Assembly: GCA_002506825.1 (NCBI GenBank)
Contig: DAYH01000017.1
Coordinates: 1-12,105, forward strand
Length of the DNA stretch: 12,105 nt
From: Euryarchaeota archaeon UBA103
Lineage (GTDB): Archaea; Thermoplasmatota; Poseidoniia; Poseidoniales; Thalassarchaeaceae
Direction: 5' to 3'
Part shown: piece after piece, positions 1-6,343 of the stretch
Position numbering within the stretch: the stretch's first letter is position 1
How the letters are laid out: each line of letters starts with the position of its first letter
Program-made: the position numbers and the translations under genes
Notes under the pieces: generated by a model
Database searches by the model: none
What the model was told of the DNA's origin: nothing
The model's input: the letters and a program-made list of their open reading frames with translations, nothing else

Positions 1-887
1 GTGATTGCCGAGCTTCCTGCTCCGACAGCGCTGAGAGGATCATCCACTACTGCGAATACTGCCATCATCACCGTGAGTCCAGCGATTATGCTGATGCTGT
101 TGTTGGCCAGGCACATGGTAGCCGCGTTGAGAGTGGTGTCCTCGTCCTTCCTCATGTAGACTGAGTAGGTAATCGCCATACCCATCCCAGCGGAGCAGGA
201 CCATGCTGACTGGGATAGCCCACTGATCCAAGTCTCCGGTTGCATCAGGTACTCGGGCTGGATGCTGAACATGTAGACGAACCCATCTAGGGTTCCGTCG
301 TTCAGATCCATCACGAAAGCCAGGAATAGTGCTGAGAATAGCAGGATGAACAGCGAGACCATCAGAATCACGTTCACCTTCTCTATTGCCTTGGCCCCCC
401 TCCATATCGCGGCCATTGTGATCACTACTGCTATTGCCTGGAAGAAGATGACATCCGAGGGGGACTCCAAGAATGAGTTCCATACCTCAGTCGTGTCTAC
501 CTCGCTTCCGAGGCCGCCCCTAACCGCGGTCTGGAAGTAGTTCAGGCACCATCCTGTGACGACTGCGTAGTAGAATCCTATTGCTGTTGATATCCATGCG
601 GTCCAGAGACCCATCCATGCCATGTTCTTGCCTCCGAAAATTCGGAATGTGCCCACCGTCCCGGTTCTGCTCCTCTTTCCGAGGGCGAACTCAGCGATGA
701 TTAGCGGGACTGACCATATGAAGAGGAATATCAGCCATGGGACTAGGAATGAGCCACCGCCGTTTGCACCCACCATACGGGGGAATCTCCAGATGTTCCC
801 CGTTCCTATGGCGGCTCCAATGGTGGCGAAGATTAGCCCTAGTCTGCCGCTGAACTCGTCTGATGTCGATTCTGACTCGGAGCTCAT
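1..887 (-). CDS. Sodium-dependent transporter, NSS/SNF family (partial, 3' end outside window)
   Basis: Sodium-coupled symporter of the neurotransmitter:sodium symporter family; prokaryotic members such as LeuT import amino acids or related amines, but the substrate here is unknown. About 295 N-terminal residues are present, roughly 60% of the usual length, with no stop before the edge. The start ATG at 887-885 overlaps the stop of the upstream peptidase gene as ATGA. The family signature in helix 1 is clear: GTGNIWRFP at residues 28-36 (Asn31 matches the sodium ligand Asn27 of LeuT), followed by ANGGGSFLVPWL. Further on, the helix 6 region reads AGMGMAITYSVYMRKDED, matching the unwound substrate-binding segment of LeuT, with Ser in place of LeuT Thr254. 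The short Ser/Glu-rich N-terminus is cytosolic. I infer co-expression with the peptidase and uptake of amino acids that it releases. The family call is firm; the substrate is a guess. Confidence 0.95.
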   Translation of the reverse strand, partial: MSSESESTSDEFSGRLGLIFATIGAAIGTGNIWRFPRMVGANGGGSFLVPWLIFLFIWSVPLIIAEFALGKRSRTGTVGTFRIFGGKNMAWMGLWTAWISTAIGFYYAVVTGWCLNYFQTAVRGGLGSEVDTTEVWNSFLESPSDVIFFQAIAVVITMAAIWRGAKAIEKVNVILMVSLFILLFSALFLAFVMDLNDGTLDGFVYMFSIQPEYLMQPETWISGLSQSAWSCSAGMGMAITYSVYMRKDEDTTLNAATMCLANNSISIIAGLTVMMAVFAVVDDPLSAVGAGSSAI

Positions 888-3073
888 TCTCCATCACCGT
901 CAAATTCGGATGCCATATCCTCGGGAAGTCCGATAACTCCCCTCTCGTCATCGAACATCGCCCTCAGGGTTAGTCCGAGTCCTCCCCAGACGAAGCTAGC
1001 GATCACCATGAACATCATGAGTGAGAGTACGCTTGATCCGAATGAGGCGCGATAGGGTATTGCCAGCTCGTAGTAGTTGCCCCCATCCTCGAGAGTGGGG
1101 TAGGAGAAGGGGAATGCACCGTTGGTGGTTCCAAGCATCGCCTTGTACTGTATCTTGCCAACTGAGGTGTCTGGAAGGGGGATCTCGGAGTGTAGTACGG
1201 TCCCATTGGATCCATCTAGGAGTATACATCCTGTTGACTCCTCTTCACCGGGCTCTGAGAATGCGGACATCTTCCATGGAACATCGACCCACTCGGTGGG
1301 GCCGAAGTCGTCCTGTTGCCTGTTTGGTTGTACAAGCCTCCACATGAGATGCGTCATGTTAATGTCAATCGAGTAAGGGAAGGACTCGTCTAGGCAGAGT
1401 GAGATTGGAATGTCTCCGTTGCCTACCTCTACCTCTGATGGCTCTTGGAGCCATTGACTGACTGTTGTGTTCTCTATCCCGACAATGGCACGATACCTGG
1501 GGTCATCCGCCATCTCAACCATGTAGAATGGGACACCAAGGTTCCTGACCGCGATGTGTGCGATGTCATCAGGGTGCTGGTGAAACGCTGTTCCTATCTC
1601 CATTGTGTAGCAGTACGAGTTGTGAACGCCATAGTGCCAGTCGCAGAAGTCGCCAGTGGTGGGATAGAGGTCGGAAGACTGCATGGGGGCATAGTCTGTC
1701 ATCTCGCCCATCTTGACGCCGTGGTATACTAGGAACTCGTCATCTGGGGAATAACACCCGGTGCAATGTCCCCATGGCCATAGGACCAGTTCTGAGAATG
1801 AGTGCCAGCTCAGTGTGGCTTTGAACTCCGAGAATCCGTCGTTGTTGTCGTCATTCATCTCGGTCATGTCTTGGATGAACTTTGTCTCGGGCTCGCTGTT
1901 ACCTCCCAGCCAGTCCTCGTCAATCAGGCCATCTGCGTCATCGTCATTTCCATCTACATGGTCCTCGTTGAGGCGGTTGTCTCCGTCTTGGTCGACTGTA
2001 TCCACGGGGCCGTTGTAAACGTCGTTATTCGCTCCGGCATCACCTGCGTAGCACATCCCTGGGAAGAGCGGTCCTGTAGCGCCCAAAGGAGCACCCCACT
2101 CGTACTGGAAGTTACGATTCAAATCTACGCCATCACAACTGGGATCGGGTTCCTCGTCGACGTCTGGAATTGGAGTGACTCCTGTGACTGTGTTGTCCCT
2201 CAGGTTCTTCCTCCATCCGGATGTTGGACAATTCTCCCATGCGGTCGGACCACAGTATACCTCTCTGTCATACCTGTTGCCATCCACGTTTAGCATGGGA
2301 ATCAGATACATCTCTCTGGTGTTCACCATATCGGTGATGAACTGCTCTGAGAAGTCCTCGTCTACACCCAGGTCGCCAGGGCCGCATGGATTTCCGTCTC
2401 CGTTGCTATCTTGGAAGGAGGCGTTTAGCATCAAGCAGTCGCCATCATTATCGATTCCGTCCCAACCGTCCTCGTCTACCAGTCCATCACCGTCATTATC
2501 GACTCCGGCCATCCCGTAGTAGTATGCGATTGTCTCTAGGAAGAGCATTGGTACCTCGTAGGACATCCACTCCCTGGCATGGAAATTGCCTGCTAGCATG
2601 ATATCTGGCCTGTCCTCATAATTTCCACAATCGCCTACGAATGCATTGCATTCTCCCCCGTGTACATCTGCAGTAATTTTCACCCATGGGGTATCGTGGT
2701 TGTAGTGCCAGCCCTGGTAGGTTCCGAGATTTGTCTCCTCGCCACGGGCGTTCATTCCTCCGTTCATTCCGTCATGGAAGGTCATTATCTCGGTGTTCTG
2801 ATCAGCTAGAGTTTGCATTCGCTGCTTCATTGTGAAGTAGTCGTGGTACTCCCTGAACTGAACCCTACTGTCACCTCCCCATGGGAAGACCTGGAATGAG
2901 TACTCGTCAGACCAGATGTCCTGAGGGGCTAGACCAGTCTCAGCGTCCTGAGCTGAGGCTGGAGCGATGACAGAGGCTGGAGCTAGGACGGAAAGTAGCA
3001 ACGGCAAGAGCATGGCCACCACAGTGGTGCCCTGGCTTTTTTTTGCCCCGTTCGAGTGCTCTCGAGTCGTCAT
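884..3073 (-). CDS. Secreted, membrane-anchored M14 zinc carboxypeptidase with calcium-loop inserts
   Basis: Metallocarboxypeptidase of family M14, which removes C-terminal residues from peptides. 729 aa. Residues 1-42 form a signal peptide (hydrophobic 17-38, AxA-type site PASA-Q near 41). The M14 catalytic set is complete by alignment to carboxypeptidase A: HAREW gives zinc ligands His165 and Glu168; WRK gives Arg288 (Arg127); DLNRNF gives Asn319-Arg320 (Asn144-Arg145); SWHS gives His424 (His196); Tyr470 (Tyr248); Glu492 in YTMEIG (Glu270), with 14 residues from Asp478 to Glu492 as from Asp256 to Glu270 in carboxypeptidase A. Acidic DxDxDG-type loops interrupt the catalytic domain at about 191-215, 222-230, 359-388 and 406-413 and probably bind calcium. 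A beta-rich region (about 540-670) precedes a C-terminal helix (680-704) and an acidic tail, so the enzyme should sit on the outer face of the membrane. It is the first gene of a unit with the NSS transporter. Confidence 0.96.
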   Translation of the reverse strand: MTTREHSNGAKKSQGTTVVAMLLPLLLSVLAPASVIAPASAQDAETGLAPQDIWSDEYSFQVFPWGGDSRVQFREYHDYFTMKQRMQTLADQNTEIMTFHDGMNGGMNARGEETNLGTYQGWHYNHDTPWVKITADVHGGECNAFVGDCGNYEDRPDIMLAGNFHAREWMSYEVPMLFLETIAYYYGMAGVDNDGDGLVDEDGWDGIDNDGDCLMLNASFQDSNGDGNPCGPGDLGVDEDFSEQFITDMVNTREMYLIPMLNVDGNRYDREVYCGPTAWENCPTSGWRKNLRDNTVTGVTPIPDVDEEPDPSCDGVDLNRNFQYEWGAPLGATGPLFPGMCYAGDAGANNDVYNGPVDTVDQDGDNRLNEDHVDGNDDDADGLIDEDWLGGNSEPETKFIQDMTEMNDDNNDGFSEFKATLSWHSFSELVLWPWGHCTGCYSPDDEFLVYHGVKMGEMTDYAPMQSSDLYPTTGDFCDWHYGVHNSYCYTMEIGTAFHQHPDDIAHIAVRNLGVPFYMVEMADDPRYRAIVGIENTTVSQWLQEPSEVEVGNGDIPISLCLDESFPYSIDINMTHLMWRLVQPNRQQDDFGPTEWVDVPWKMSAFSEPGEEESTGCILLDGSNGTVLHSEIPLPDTSVGKIQYKAMLGTTNGAFPFSYPTLEDGGNYYELAIPYRASFGSSVLSLMMFMVIASFVWGGLGLTLRAMFDDERGVIGLPEDMASEFDGDGE

Positions 3074-3096
3074 GTGTAACGATGCGAAAGGAGGTC

Positions 3097-3106
3097 ACGT
3101 ATTGAA
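3097..3106 (-). promoter_or_regulatory. Candidate TATA element of the M14 peptidase gene
   Basis: On the minus strand ATTCAATACG lies 24-33 nt upstream of the ATG at 3073. This is the spacing expected for an archaeal TATA box of a leaderless or nearly leaderless transcript. The match to the TATA consensus is weak, so the assignment rests mainly on position. Confidence 0.35.
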
Positions 3107-3117
3107 TCCCTCGTTAA

Positions 3118-3134
3118 CCGGTCCTAAGGACCGG
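3118..3134. promoter_or_regulatory. Perfect 17-bp palindrome between divergent promoters (candidate operator)
   Basis: CCGGTCC-TAA-GGACCGG is a perfect inverted repeat with 7-bp arms and a 3-nt spacer. It lies about midway between the candidate TATA elements of the peptidase (3097-3106, minus) and MscS (3141-3147, plus), close enough to both for one bound protein to affect either promoter. I infer a dimeric regulator site. With a 3-nt loop and no T-run it does not look like a terminator, and both flanking genes point away from it. Confidence 0.5.
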
Positions 3135-3140
3135 GCTGGG

Positions 3141-3147
3141 TTTATCA
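3141..3147 (+). promoter_or_regulatory. Candidate TATA box for MscS gene
   Basis: TTTATCA begins 29 nt before the MscS ATG at 3170. The same heptamer begins 28 nt before the cis-prenyltransferase ATG at 8276. The shared word and spacing support an archaeal TATA box driving a leaderless transcript. No Shine-Dalgarno-like sequence sits just upstream of the ATG, which fits. Confidence 0.6.
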
Positions 3148-3169
3148 GTGAACGCCTGTCGCCCAAATC

Positions 3170-4249
3170 ATGGAACAACTGGATGAGTTCATGTCCGGAG
3201 ACACGGTTTTGGCGGGTTTCTCTAGTGGAACGATGATAGTGACGGCTGCAGTAATTGCCATCAGTGCGGTTTTGGGTTTTGCCTCGAGGAGGATGCTTTT
3301 CCCTAGACTGATGAATCTGATATCCAAGACTGACAGGATTGACGGGAGATCTCTGATGGCTCCTGCCTCTCTGGGCTGGATGATAGGGTTCTTGGTCTTC
3401 ACACTCTCCATAGATTGGTTGATGTCAAACTCTGAGCCAGTCTGGGATGAGGGCTCTATGGAACGTTTGAATTCCTACGTTTACGCTGGTTTCGTGCTAC
3501 TGATGCTCGTTGCGGCTTATCGTCTGGTCGACTACCTAGATGCTTTCATAGTCGTAGAAGGCGAGAATCTGGCAGCTAGGAGATCTCTTGCCAGTGTGGC
3601 AGAGTCGGTTGGAAGGGTCGCTGTGGTCGTTACCGGCGTCTTCATGATGGCTGGTCTCGCAGGTGTTAATCTTAGTGGGCTGATAGCTGGACTGGGAATA
3701 ACTGGTCTCGCCCTTGCCCTGGCCGCTAAGGACACTGTAGCAAATATATTCGGAGCCATAAGCATCCTGATTGATCAGCCGTTCAACGTTGGGGACTGGA
3801 TTATCGTAGATGGGGTAGAGGGAGAAGTTGTGACCATAGCCCTGAGAACCACTCTGATTAGAACCAGTGCTGATACTCTGGTTACTGTGCCCAACTCCAA
3901 CATCACTAACTCGTCTGTTGAGAATTTCAGTCAGAGGAGGTTCAGGAGGATCAAGCCTTCATATGAGTTCGAGGCTGATAGCGATCAAGAGTCCATCAAG
4001 AGCTTCTGCAGTTCTCTCCTCGAGCAGGTGACGTTGGACCCTAGGTCAATGAAGAAGGACGACTCTTGGGTGAGAATAAGCTCGGTGGGCCCTTCGAAGA
4101 TCATTGTTCAGACCAACTTCTACTGTGATTCTTCCTCTAAGTCAGAGAGGGAGATGAAGGAGGATGTCGCCCTTATGGCGAAATCCAGAGCAAGCGAGTT
4201 TGGATTGAGGTTCCATGAACCCAGATTCAGGGAAAGTCATACAGTCTGA
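3170..4249 (+). CDS. mscS: MscS-family small-conductance mechanosensitive channel
   Basis: Membrane channel that opens under bilayer tension and releases solutes during hypo-osmotic shock; 359 aa. Visible hydrophobic segments are about 20-38, 64-83, 102-120 and 146-165. They are followed by the Gly/Ala-rich pore helix at 167-186 (VNLSGLIAGLGITGLALALA) and the family signature KDTVANIFGAISILID at 187-202. The beta domain starts with FNVGDWI at 205-211 and continues through TVPNS near 239-243; the rest is the soluble C-terminal alpha/beta domain. The four helices before the pore make it longer than E. coli MscS (three helices), a common arrangement in the wider family. The ATG at 3170 is supported by the TATA-like box 29 nt upstream. 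The phosphoglycerate mutase gene follows after 9 nt, probably on the same transcript. Confidence 0.95.
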   Translation: MEQLDEFMSGDTVLAGFSSGTMIVTAAVIAISAVLGFASRRMLFPRLMNLISKTDRIDGRSLMAPASLGWMIGFLVFTLSIDWLMSNSEPVWDEGSMERLNSYVYAGFVLLMLVAAYRLVDYLDAFIVVEGENLAARRSLASVAESVGRVAVVVTGVFMMAGLAGVNLSGLIAGLGITGLALALAAKDTVANIFGAISILIDQPFNVGDWIIVDGVEGEVVTIALRTTLIRTSADTLVTVPNSNITNSSVENFSQRRFRRIKPSYEFEADSDQESIKSFCSSLLEQVTLDPRSMKKDDSWVRISSVGPSKIIVQTNFYCDSSSKSEREMKEDVALMAKSRASEFGLRFHEPRFRESHTV

Positions 4250-4252
4250 GGT
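4248..4252 (+). promoter_or_regulatory. Shine-Dalgarno-like site for the phosphoglycerate mutase
   Basis: GAGGT overlaps the TGA stop of the MscS gene and ends 6 nt before the ATG at 4259. This supports that start and reinitiation or coupled translation within a two-gene transcript, in contrast to the apparently leaderless first gene. Confidence 0.55.
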
Positions 4253-4258
4253 ATTCGA

Positions 4259-4861
4259 ATGGGGAGGCTCGTTCTGATCAGGCATGGCCAGTCAGTATGG
4301 AACGCTGAGAACAGATTCACCGGATGGACCGATGTCGATCTCTCTGATAGGGGTGTCAAGGAGGCCGAAGATGCTGGCGATCTTCTTTCGGGCATAAGAT
4401 TCGACGTAGTCCACACTAGTGGACTCAAGAGAGCTCAGAGGACAGCCGACATAATCATGAGTAGAAACACCGTTTCGGGAGAAGTCCCGGTATTCAGGGA
4501 CGAGCTGCTAAACGAGAGGCACTATGGGGACCTGCAGGGGCTGAACAAAGCAGAGACTGCTGAGATACACGGTGCAGAGCAGGTACACATCTGGAGGAGA
4601 TCATTCGACATCCCCCCGCCTGGTGGTGAAAGTCTGAAAATGAATGCAGCGAGAACCGTTCCCTACTTCACCGGGATGATAATGGGCGATCTGGGAGATG
4701 GAAAGAATGTGCTCGTTTCAGCACATGGTAACTCTCTGAGGTCTATCGTCATGCATATTGAGTCAATAAGTCCCGAGGACATTGTCTCAGTTGAGATTCC
4801 TACTGGTAAGCCATTGTTCTATACATTTGAAGATGGCCTAATCACAAGAGAACAGCTATGA
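4259..4861 (+). CDS. gpmA: 2,3-bisphosphoglycerate-dependent phosphoglycerate mutase (short form)
   Basis: Interconverts 3-phosphoglycerate and 2-phosphoglycerate in glycolysis and gluconeogenesis through a phosphohistidine. 200 aa. The histidine phosphatase motif RHGQSVWN carries catalytic His9; NRFTGWTDVDLSDRG (18-32), KRAQRT (57-62) and LNERHYGDLQGLNKAETAE (84-102, with Glu86 and Arg87) are specific to dPGM rather than to general phosphatases of the superfamily; the second histidine is His156 in SAHGNSLR, and IPTGKPL closes the core. E. coli GpmA is about 250 aa. The shortening is largely the loss of the loop after the WRR motif, where this protein goes directly from IPPPGGES to the next helix, as in short dPGMs such as that of fission yeast. 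The last 6 nt overlap the 3' end of a gene on the opposite strand. Confidence 0.96.
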   Translation: MGRLVLIRHGQSVWNAENRFTGWTDVDLSDRGVKEAEDAGDLLSGIRFDVVHTSGLKRAQRTADIIMSRNTVSGEVPVFRDELLNERHYGDLQGLNKAETAEIHGAEQVHIWRRSFDIPPPGGESLKMNAARTVPYFTGMIMGDLGDGKNVLVSAHGNSLRSIVMHIESISPEDIVSVEIPTGKPLFYTFEDGLITREQL

Positions 4862-5356
4862 GAACCACGGGTGCTCACCAAAGTGGTTCCTCGGGATTTT
4901 CTTGTTGTTTTTGATATGCCATTCGAATCCTCTGGTAACTGAGTAGAGGTATTTCTTCAGCTTTGGTCTGATGTAGAAAAGATAAGCCAGAGATGCGGTA
5001 ATTCTATTCCAATCAGAGAGAAGATGGGGATGAACTCTGATCTTGAGGAGTGTTCTTTTTTCATTGACCTCTGAGAGTGACCATTCAACGAATGACTGCC
5101 TTCCTCCCTCTCGCCCTGTCAAAAGTGAATAGCCCTCTCCTTCATTCCATGACTGGAACTTTCTTACAATTATGAATCCATTGAGATACTCCAGTGTGTC
5201 AACTGATTCCTCACCGGGCCAGTTCTGAACAGTGTTCTCTTGACAGAAAGGATGAGAGTCGTTTAGATTGCCTGGTGAGCTTATTGATTTCCAGACCTCT
5301 GACTTTGGGGCGTCTATGACGATTGAGTTCTCAGCATAGAATGGCCAGCCTCTCAC
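4856..5356 (-). CDS. SRPBCC/START-like domain protein of unknown ligand
   Basis: 166-aa soluble protein. The opening pattern YAENSIVIDAPKSEVWKSIS (7-26), a first beta strand, then Ala-Pro and a helix, followed by aromatic strands (LEYLNGFIIVRKFQSW, 55-70; FVEWSLSEV, 89-97; TLLKIRVHP, 102-110) and a long amphipathic C-terminal helix (about 120-149), fits the helix-grip fold of SRPBCC proteins, which bind hydrophobic ligands. I cannot name the ligand. The start is GTG at 5356-5354; no ATG lies early in the frame. It converges on the phosphoglycerate mutase gene with a 6-nt overlap (TAG at 4858-4856). A weak AT-rich element (CAACTAAATC, minus strand, 5377-5386) lies 21-30 nt upstream of the start, with a strong hairpin directly beyond it. 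The fold call is moderate, but the reading frame is convincing. Confidence 0.78.
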   Translation of the reverse strand: MRGWPFYAENSIVIDAPKSEVWKSISSPGNLNDSHPFCQENTVQNWPGEESVDTLEYLNGFIIVRKFQSWNEGEGYSLLTGREGGRQSFVEWSLSEVNEKRTLLKIRVHPHLLSDWNRITASLAYLFYIRPKLKKYLYSVTRGFEWHIKNNKKIPRNHFGEHPWFS

Positions 5357-5393
5357 ACAGCTGAGAGTTAACTTGGAGATTTAGTTGTGTGTG

Positions 5394-5424
5394 TCCGGAC
5401 GGCCGGAGTTCCCGACCGTCCGGA
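5394..5424. promoter_or_regulatory. Strong GC-rich inverted repeat between rhodopsin and SRPBCC genes
   Basis: TCCGGACGG (5394-5402) is perfectly complementary to CCGTCCGGA (5416-5424). After one C-A mismatch, 5404-5406 pairs with 5412-5414 around a 5-nt loop. CCGGA occurs three times (5395, 5403, 5420). The element lies 38-68 nt upstream of the SRPBCC start and 42-72 nt past the rhodopsin stop. It could be a regulator site for the SRPBCC promoter or an RNA 3'-end structure for rhodopsin mRNA. The sequence alone does not decide between these. Confidence 0.5.
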
Positions 5425-5446
5425 TTACGTTTTACAATTGGTATCT

Positions 5447-5452
5447 AAAAAA
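5447..5452 (-). terminator. Poly-U terminator candidate of the rhodopsin gene
   Basis: Six consecutive T residues on the minus strand occur 14-19 nt after the rhodopsin TAA (5468-5466). Archaeal RNA polymerase terminates at short U-runs without needing a hairpin. The GC-rich inverted repeat further downstream may stabilise the 3' end. Confidence 0.5.
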
Positions 5453-5465
5453 TCGTTTTACTGAT

Positions 5466-6272
5466 TTATTCATCGTGCTTTGCAGCGTACCAGATCATCA
5501 TTCCGAACGCGCCCTTGTTGACCAAGTCAGCGACGTTGTAGAGGATGTTCATGTCATCTGCGCCCATACCGTCAATGGTTCCGGCTCCCATTAGGTAGCC
5601 TATTGGGTAGATTGCCCAACCTACGGTAACAATCATCCTCATTGCGTTGAATGCGTACTGGACTCCTGGGCTGCCAGATTCTGAGGCCTCCTTGACGTCT
5701 CCGGACCATAGCTCGTATAGGATGTATCCCCATCCAAGCATTCCGATGACCCACCAAACGGTGGCGCTGAGCTCGAGTGTGCCGTCCATAGCTCCGGACT
5801 CTCCGAAGAATCCTGCTACTAGCATGACTATCGATGCAACCATGAGGTTCCTGAACATGACGAAAGTTCCTACACCGATAGCGGCGAGGATTAGGTAGAA
5901 CTCTACTACTTGTAGAGGGACTGTTATCAGCCAGTCGATGTACCTGTAGACTAGTGGAGATCCACCGTCAGCCATGATAGCGACTTCGCGCATGTACGTG
6001 TAGTGGTACCATGCCACACCAGTGACCAGTGCGGCCACAGTCATGGATGTCTTCCACTTGTCAGGGACGTTCTGCCTCTCGACGAGGAAGAACACGGTGA
6101 AAGCTAGCATCATCGCTGTTGCGATCCAGAAGCTTATCCCGACCCAGTCATTGCTCGCAAGTACCGTTGTTGCCGCACTAACGGTCTGTGTTCCGACCAC
6201 TAGCAGAGCCAACAATGCACTGAGAGCTACTTTCGTTCTTGTTGCATTCAGATTGGGCTTGTTTAGTCCCAT
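5466..6272 (-). CDS. Proteorhodopsin-type light-driven proton pump, predicted blue-absorbing
   Basis: Seven-helix retinal protein that exports protons in light; 268 aa with a probable signal peptide (about 1-33, ending VSA). Helix 3 reads RYIDWLITVPLQVVEFYLIL (110-129). This gives the DTE pump motif: Asp113 (Asp97 of green proteorhodopsin, Schiff-base counter-ion), Thr117 (Thr101) and Glu124 (Glu108, proton donor). Gln121 is at the tuning position 105, where Gln gives blue and Leu green absorption. His90 matches His75. Lys253 in DLVNKGAFG binds retinal (Lys231). Trp174 aligns with Phe152, the position that must be small (Gly) for a carotenoid antenna, so no antenna is expected. A very AT-rich promoter precedes the gene and a U-run follows it, suggesting a strong single-gene transcript. 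No retinal synthesis gene (brp/blh-like) is in the window. Confidence 0.98.
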   Translation of the reverse strand: MGLNKPNLNATRTKVALSALLALLVVGTQTVSAATTVLASNDWVGISFWIATAMMLAFTVFFLVERQNVPDKWKTSMTVAALVTGVAWYHYTYMREVAIMADGGSPLVYRYIDWLITVPLQVVEFYLILAAIGVGTFVMFRNLMVASIVMLVAGFFGESGAMDGTLELSATVWWVIGMLGWGYILYELWSGDVKEASESGSPGVQYAFNAMRMIVTVGWAIYPIGYLMGAGTIDGMGADDMNILYNVADLVNKGAFGMMIWYAAKHDE

Positions 6273-6289
6273 GTTCTTGCGGACCCATG

Positions 6290-6306
6290 TTAATATAAAA
6301 AAATAT
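6290..6306 (-). promoter_or_regulatory. AT-rich TATA box of the rhodopsin gene, with T-run
   Basis: On the minus strand the segment contains ATATTTTTTTATATTAA, centred about 26 nt upstream of the rhodopsin ATG at 6272. It is the most AT-rich promoter-like stretch in the window. The run of seven T also lies about 40 nt past the stop of the upstream 418-aa gene, so it may serve both as that gene's U-run terminator and as the rhodopsin TATA region. Confidence 0.65.
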
Positions 6307-6343
6307 GTTAAAGTTTGCCCCGAATCTGTTAGTCGTTTATGGC

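Noticed and set aside
40..483. Minus-strand ORF of 147 aa and plus-strand ORFs within the transporter and peptidase genes
   Set aside because: They are alternative frames of the NSS transporter and M14 peptidase, whose frames carry complete family motifs.
1860..2510. Asp-rich repeats taken as a CRISPR or tandem-repeat array
   Set aside because: The repeats are irregular, in frame and code for calcium-loop motifs within a continuous peptidase ORF.
3088..3102. Near-perfect Shine-Dalgarno (AAGGAGGT) on the plus strand followed by a TTG, upstream of MscS
   Set aside because: The frame it opens (to 3236) runs through the palindrome and into MscS in another frame, and its translation resembles no protein. 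It is too far (over 70 nt) from the MscS ATG. Probably chance, or on the minus strand simply part of the peptidase leader.
5394..5424. Hairpin read as a bacterial-type Rho-independent terminator for rhodopsin
   Set aside because: On the minus strand it is followed by an ACACAC tract, not a T-run. The T6 run lies before it, and archaeal termination does not need a hairpin.
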